Source: Anaerolineae bacterium (GTDB lineage: Bacteria; Chloroflexota; Anaerolineae; Aggregatilineales; Aggregatilineaceae). Taken from it: a DNA stretch of 9,318 nucleotides. Both the position numbers and the translations under genes were made by a program. Positions 6,489 through 9,318 of the stretch are shown in pieces. Position 1 is the first letter of the stretch, and the number at the start of each line of letters is the position of its first letter. The stretch lies in NCBI GenBank assembly GCA_020848665.1, contig JADLHR010000343.1, positions 1 through 9,318 on the forward strand, given 5' to 3'. The notes under the pieces were generated by a model, which was given only the letters and a program-made list of their open reading frames with translations, was not told where the DNA came from and made no database searches.

Positions 6489-7751
6489 ATGAGGCGTGCG
6501 CCTTTCACCCAAGTTACGCGCAGCCTGATCACACTCAGCGCCCTGAGCGCGCTGTTGATCACGCTGTTCGTCGCGGGCTACACGCTCGGCGCGTCGGATC
6601 GTACCCCGGTCAGCGCGCAGGGCGATGGCCCGACCGAAGAGACCGGGGCGTTATTCGAGCCGTTCTGGGAGACCTGGACGCTGCTGCATGAGAATTACGT
6701 CGATCCGCTGGACGACGAGGCCCTGATGGAAGGCGCGCTGCGCGGGATGCTCGGCTCGCTTGGCGACCAGAACACCGATTACATGGACCCGGAAACCTTC
6801 GCGCAGGTGAACGAGTCGATGGGCGGCTCGTATGAGGGCATCGGCGCGACTGTCCGCCAGAACGAGGTGTCCGGCGGGCTGGAGCTGGTCTCGATCATGG
6901 CCGGGTCACCGGCAGAGGCCGCCGGTCTGCGCGCCGGAGATACGATTGTCGAAGTGGATGGCGTCGATGTCACCCGCCAGGGGCAGAACGAGATCATTGC
7001 GAAGGTGCGCGGCCCGGCCGGGTCGGTCGTGCGGCTCGGCGTCCGGCGTCCCGGCGCGGCAGAGATGCTGCACGTCGATGTCACACGGGACCGGATCAAA
7101 GTCTCCAGCGTGACCTCGGAAGTGCTGGACGGCAATATTGGCTACGTCCGCCTCAACCAGTTCGAATTCAGCACCGGCCAGGCGATGCGCGAGGCGATTG
7201 AGGCGATGGGCGGCGATGCGCTCAGTGGGCTGATCCTCGATGTGCGCGCCAACCCCGGCGGCTATCTGACGACCGCGATTGATGTTGCCAGCGCGTTCAT
7301 TGACAGCGGGCCGGTCGTCATCGAGCGCGCGCCGGATCGCGAGTACACTCACGAGGCGCTTGGCAACGCGATCGCAACTCACGTCCCGATGGTCGTGCTG
7401 GTAGACGAGGGCAGCGCCAGCGCGTCGGAGTTGATCGCCGGGGCGCTGCAAGACCGGGATCGCGCGACGATTATCGGCATGCCAACCTTTGGCAAAGGAT
7501 CGGTCCAGATCTGGCGTGAGCTGTCGAACGGCGGCGGCGTGCGGATCACGATCTCGCGCTGGTACACGCCGGACGGGCACTCAGTCAGCGACGTGGGAAT
7601 CACGCCTGATATAGAGGTGGCTTTCGATCCGGTGCGCGGCCTTGAGGACGACACGCAGATCGAGGCCGCGATCGATTTCCTGACGGAGCCGCGCGCGCCG
7701 CGCGTTGACGCGCCCGCTGCGCCGGTGCCTTCGGCCACACCGGTATCATAA
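6489..7751 (+). CDS. S41 family C-terminal processing serine peptidase (CtpA/CtpB-like)
   Basis: A 420-residue serine protease, probably anchored in the membrane by residues 11-34 with the catalytic part outside; the short basic N-terminus (RRAPFTQVTR) fits an uncleaved anchor or signal peptide. After a helical region (about 54-110) comes a PDZ domain (about 113-200) with the carboxylate-binding GIGA segment and SPAEAAGLRAGD at 140-151. The S41 core follows, with GYVRLNQF, then catalytic S311 within GSASASE, K336 in FGKGSVQ, and Q340. The S311-K336-Q340 spacing equals that of B. subtilis CtpB (S309, K334, Q338). The tail after about 398 is Ala/Pro-rich and likely flexible. GGAG lies 8 bases before the ATG and a TATAAT box lies upstream. 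Such proteases trim C-termini of exported or signalling proteins; the target here is unknown. Confidence 0.93.
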   Translation: MRRAPFTQVTRSLITLSALSALLITLFVAGYTLGASDRTPVSAQGDGPTEETGALFEPFWETWTLLHENYVDPLDDEALMEGALRGMLGSLGDQNTDYMDPETFAQVNESMGGSYEGIGATVRQNEVSGGLELVSIMAGSPAEAAGLRAGDTIVEVDGVDVTRQGQNEIIAKVRGPAGSVVRLGVRRPGAAEMLHVDVTRDRIKVSSVTSEVLDGNIGYVRLNQFEFSTGQAMREAIEAMGGDALSGLILDVRANPGGYLTTAIDVASAFIDSGPVVIERAPDREYTHEALGNAIATHVPMVVLVDEGSASASELIAGALQDRDRATIIGMPTFGKGSVQIWRELSNGGGVRITISRWYTPDGHSVSDVGITPDIEVAFDPVRGLEDDTQIEAAIDFLTEPRAPRVDAPAAPVPSATPVS

Positions 7752-7802
7752 TCGCACCGGGTGCGAGGAGTTCGCTCGATGCGGACGGCTGATCGCGCAT
7801 CG
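7752..7802. repeat. Two inverted repeats between the peptidase genes
   Basis: TCGCACC-G-GGTGCGA (7752-7766) is a perfect palindrome starting directly after the S41 stop codon. CGATGCG (7777-7783) pairs with CGCATCG (7796-7802) across 12 bases. No T-run follows either, so they are not classical terminators. They may act as mRNA processing or stabilising stems, or as a binding site. Confidence 0.4.
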
Positions 7803-7852
7803 CGTGCCTGTTCTATCCGCCAGGCTCTGGCGCGCCGCTAAAGGAGACGTGC

Positions 7853-8548
7853 ATGTTCTTCGATTCGAACTATATCCTGCTCGTCATGCTGCCGACGCTC
7901 GTTATCTCCGGCCTGGCGCAAGCGGCTGTGCGCGGCGCCTATCAGAAGTGGGGCAACATCCGCAACAGCCAGGGCGTGAATGGGCAGCAGACCGCGCAGC
8001 TTTTGATCCGCAGCGGCAACGTCCAGGCAGTCGGGCTGGAAGTTACCGGCGGCCAGCTTACCGACCACTATGATCCCAGCAAAGGGGTGGTGCGCATGTC
8101 GCAGGGCGTCGCCACGCAGCCTTCGGTCGCGTCGATGGCCGTTGCCGCGCACGAGCTGGGCCACGTTCAGCAGCACCAGCAGAACAGCCCGCTGATGAGC
8201 CTGCGCTCGCTGCTGGTGCCCAGCGCGCAGTTCGGCCCGTCGATTGGCATCATGCTGATCATCGCCGGTCTGTTGTTCAACGCCACCGGCCTGGCGACGA
8301 TCGGGCTGGTGCTGTTCGCAGGGGCGGCGCTGTTCACGATTGTCACGCTGCCGGTCGAGCTGGATGCCAGCCGCCGCGCAATGAAGATGCTGGACCAAAC
8401 GGGGCTGCTCGCCACCGAGCAGGACCGCGACGGCGCCAAGGCCGTGCTGCGCGCCGCAGCCTTTACCTACGTCGCCGCCGTGGCAACCTCAATCCTGACG
8501 CTGCTCTATTACGCGATGCTGGTCTTCGGCGGGCGCAACCGCGACTGA
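7853..8548 (+). CDS. YugP-like membrane zinc metallopeptidase
   Basis: A 231-residue membrane protein of the putative neutral zinc metallopeptidase family (YugP, Zn_peptidase_2). The zinc motif HELGH (H100, E101, H104) follows a helix rich in alanine and valine. The likely third ligand is E169 in PVELDASRRA, the family's second signature. Hydrophobic spans lie near 6-28, 125-144, 146-167 and 200-223, so the active site probably faces the membrane interface. Length is typical of the family (about 225-235). A strong ribosome binding site, AAAGGAG, lies 6 bases before the ATG. It follows the S41 gene by 101 bases and precedes the B-subunit gene by only 10, so it is probably cotranscribed with the latter. 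No substrate is established for this family, to my knowledge. Confidence 0.9.
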   Translation: MFFDSNYILLVMLPTLVISGLAQAAVRGAYQKWGNIRNSQGVNGQQTAQLLIRSGNVQAVGLEVTGGQLTDHYDPSKGVVRMSQGVATQPSVASMAVAAHELGHVQQHQQNSPLMSLRSLLVPSAQFGPSIGIMLIIAGLLFNATGLATIGLVLFAGAALFTIVTLPVELDASRRAMKMLDQTGLLATEQDRDGAKAVLRAAAFTYVAAVATSILTLLYYAMLVFGGRNRD

Positions 8549-8558
8549 CCGCCTGCCG

Positions 8559-9318
8559 ATGATGCCTCGCGCCGCAGCCGCCTCGTCTGGAGATTCGTAC
8601 ACTGTTGACGAGCTGCTTGCCGTCTGTATCGCCCGGCAGGTGAGCGACGGCGAGCTGCTGGCGCACGGGCTGGCGACGCCGCTGGTGGCGGCGGGCTACA
8701 TCCTCGCCAAGCGCACCCACGCGCCAAACGCGATGTTCGCCTCGGCCATCGGGCAGGGATTGGTTCAGGACTGGGCGCCGCTCGGCCTGGCGACTGCCGA
8801 GGCGCTGTGGCTCGGCCGGGCGCTGGCGCACGCCAGCTTTGTGAGTATCGCCGCCGACCTGCTGCATACCTACGCGCCGAAGGAGTTTTTCCGTCCGGCG
8901 CAGGTCGATGCGGCGGGCAACACCAACAACCTTGCGATTGGCCGCGACCACGCCCGCCCGCGCCTGCGCCTGCCCGGCTCCGGCGGCGTCCCGGATGTGA
9001 GCGTCTTCTCCGAGCGCATTTATCTTTACGTCCCACGCCACTCACGCGCGATTTTCGCGCCGCGCGTCGATTGGGTCAGCGGCCTGGGGCACGATCCGGC
9101 CCGCCAGCAGGGTCACGGTCCGCGCTATCTTGTCAGCGACCTGGGCCAGTTCGATTGGGCAGATGGACGGATGCGGCTGATCACGCTGCATCCCGGCGTG
9201 ACGGTCGAGCAGGTGCGAGCCAAGACCGGCTTCGAGCTGGCGATCGCGCCTGATCTGCGTGAGACGCCACCGCCCACCGCCGAAGACCTGCGCTTGCTGC
9301 GCGAGGAGATCGACCCGC
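8559..9318 (+). CDS. CoA-transferase-fold protein, B subunit (GctB/IpdB-like), cut by window end
   Basis: The frame is open from ATG 8559 to the window edge, giving 253 residues; the last ones, REEIDP, match the segment near the C-terminus of GctB and IpdB, so only a short tail is probably missing. The family pattern is clear: an N-terminal helix (TVDELLAVCIARQVSDGE), APNAMF at 55-60, DAAGNTNN and GSGGVPD in the middle, and LHPGVTVEQVRAKTGFEL near the end. Where GctB has its catalytic glutamate (Glu54), ungapped alignment from the shared AKR..AP puts A63. The gene starts 10 bases after the YugP-like stop, with no clear ribosome binding site, suggesting translational coupling. A second ATG at 8562 is equally possible. 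Its partner is presumably the A subunit at 5592-6413. The substrate is unknown. Confidence 0.85.
   Translation, partial: MMPRAAAASSGDSYTVDELLAVCIARQVSDGELLAHGLATPLVAAGYILAKRTHAPNAMFASAIGQGLVQDWAPLGLATAEALWLGRALAHASFVSIAADLLHTYAPKEFFRPAQVDAAGNTNNLAIGRDHARPRLRLPGSGGVPDVSVFSERIYLYVPRHSRAIFAPRVDWVSGLGHDPARQQGHGPRYLVSDLGQFDWADGRMRLITLHPGVTVEQVRAKTGFELAIAPDLRETPPPTAEDLRLLREEIDP

Noticed and set aside
8463..9045. Minus-strand open frames opposite the B-subunit gene
   Set aside because: Arg/Ala/Gln-rich low-complexity products. The plus-strand frame at 8559-9318 carries clear CoA-transferase family motifs.

Overview
The window looks like ordinary bacterial chromosome with high GC content and dense coding. 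I think a Chloroflexota (Anaerolineae-like) host is the best guess. The reasons are the succinate dehydrogenase gene order C-A-B with one long membrane subunit, a GctA/IpdA-like and GctB/IpdB-like protein pair, and a G/C-tract palindrome in the left intergenic region of a type I associate with that phylum. This assignment is inference; no rRNA or marker gene is present.

Left part (1-3958, minus strand): a succinate dehydrogenase operon read right to left as sdhC, sdhA, sdhB, with gaps of 41 and 24 bases. SdhC is a 330-residue fusion of the SdhC and SdhD membrane anchors, each half with its own heme-type histidine motif. SdhA and SdhB carry the expected flavin and iron-sulfur ligands. Downstream of sdhB lies about 330 bases of noncoding DNA. 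It holds a 186-bp MITE-like element with 20-bp inverted ends and, at the window edge, a strong hairpin that could end the operon transcript.

Centre (3959-5566): a 382-bp divergent control region separates the sdh operon from a citrate synthase gene (gltA, plus strand). Each side has a promoter with a 17-base spacer. One perfect dyad lies between the two promoters and a second overlaps the gltA -10 box, so the two TCA-cycle units may be regulated together. A long hairpin plus T-run closes gltA.

Right part (5592-9318, plus strand): an A subunit of the class I CoA-transferase fold, then an S41 (CtpA/CtpB-type) membrane-anchored serine protease behind its own TATAAT box, then a YugP-like membrane zinc metallopeptidase, then the B subunit, which is cut by the window end just short of its expected C-terminus. 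The A and B subunits are normally adjacent; here a two-protease block sits between them. The B subunit also has alanine where the catalytic glutamate of CoA-transferases is expected, so the pair may be an IpdAB-like hydrolase or lyase rather than a transferase. This is the most unusual point in the window. I see no phage, CRISPR, tRNA or rRNA genes, and no clear sign of a wholly new system.
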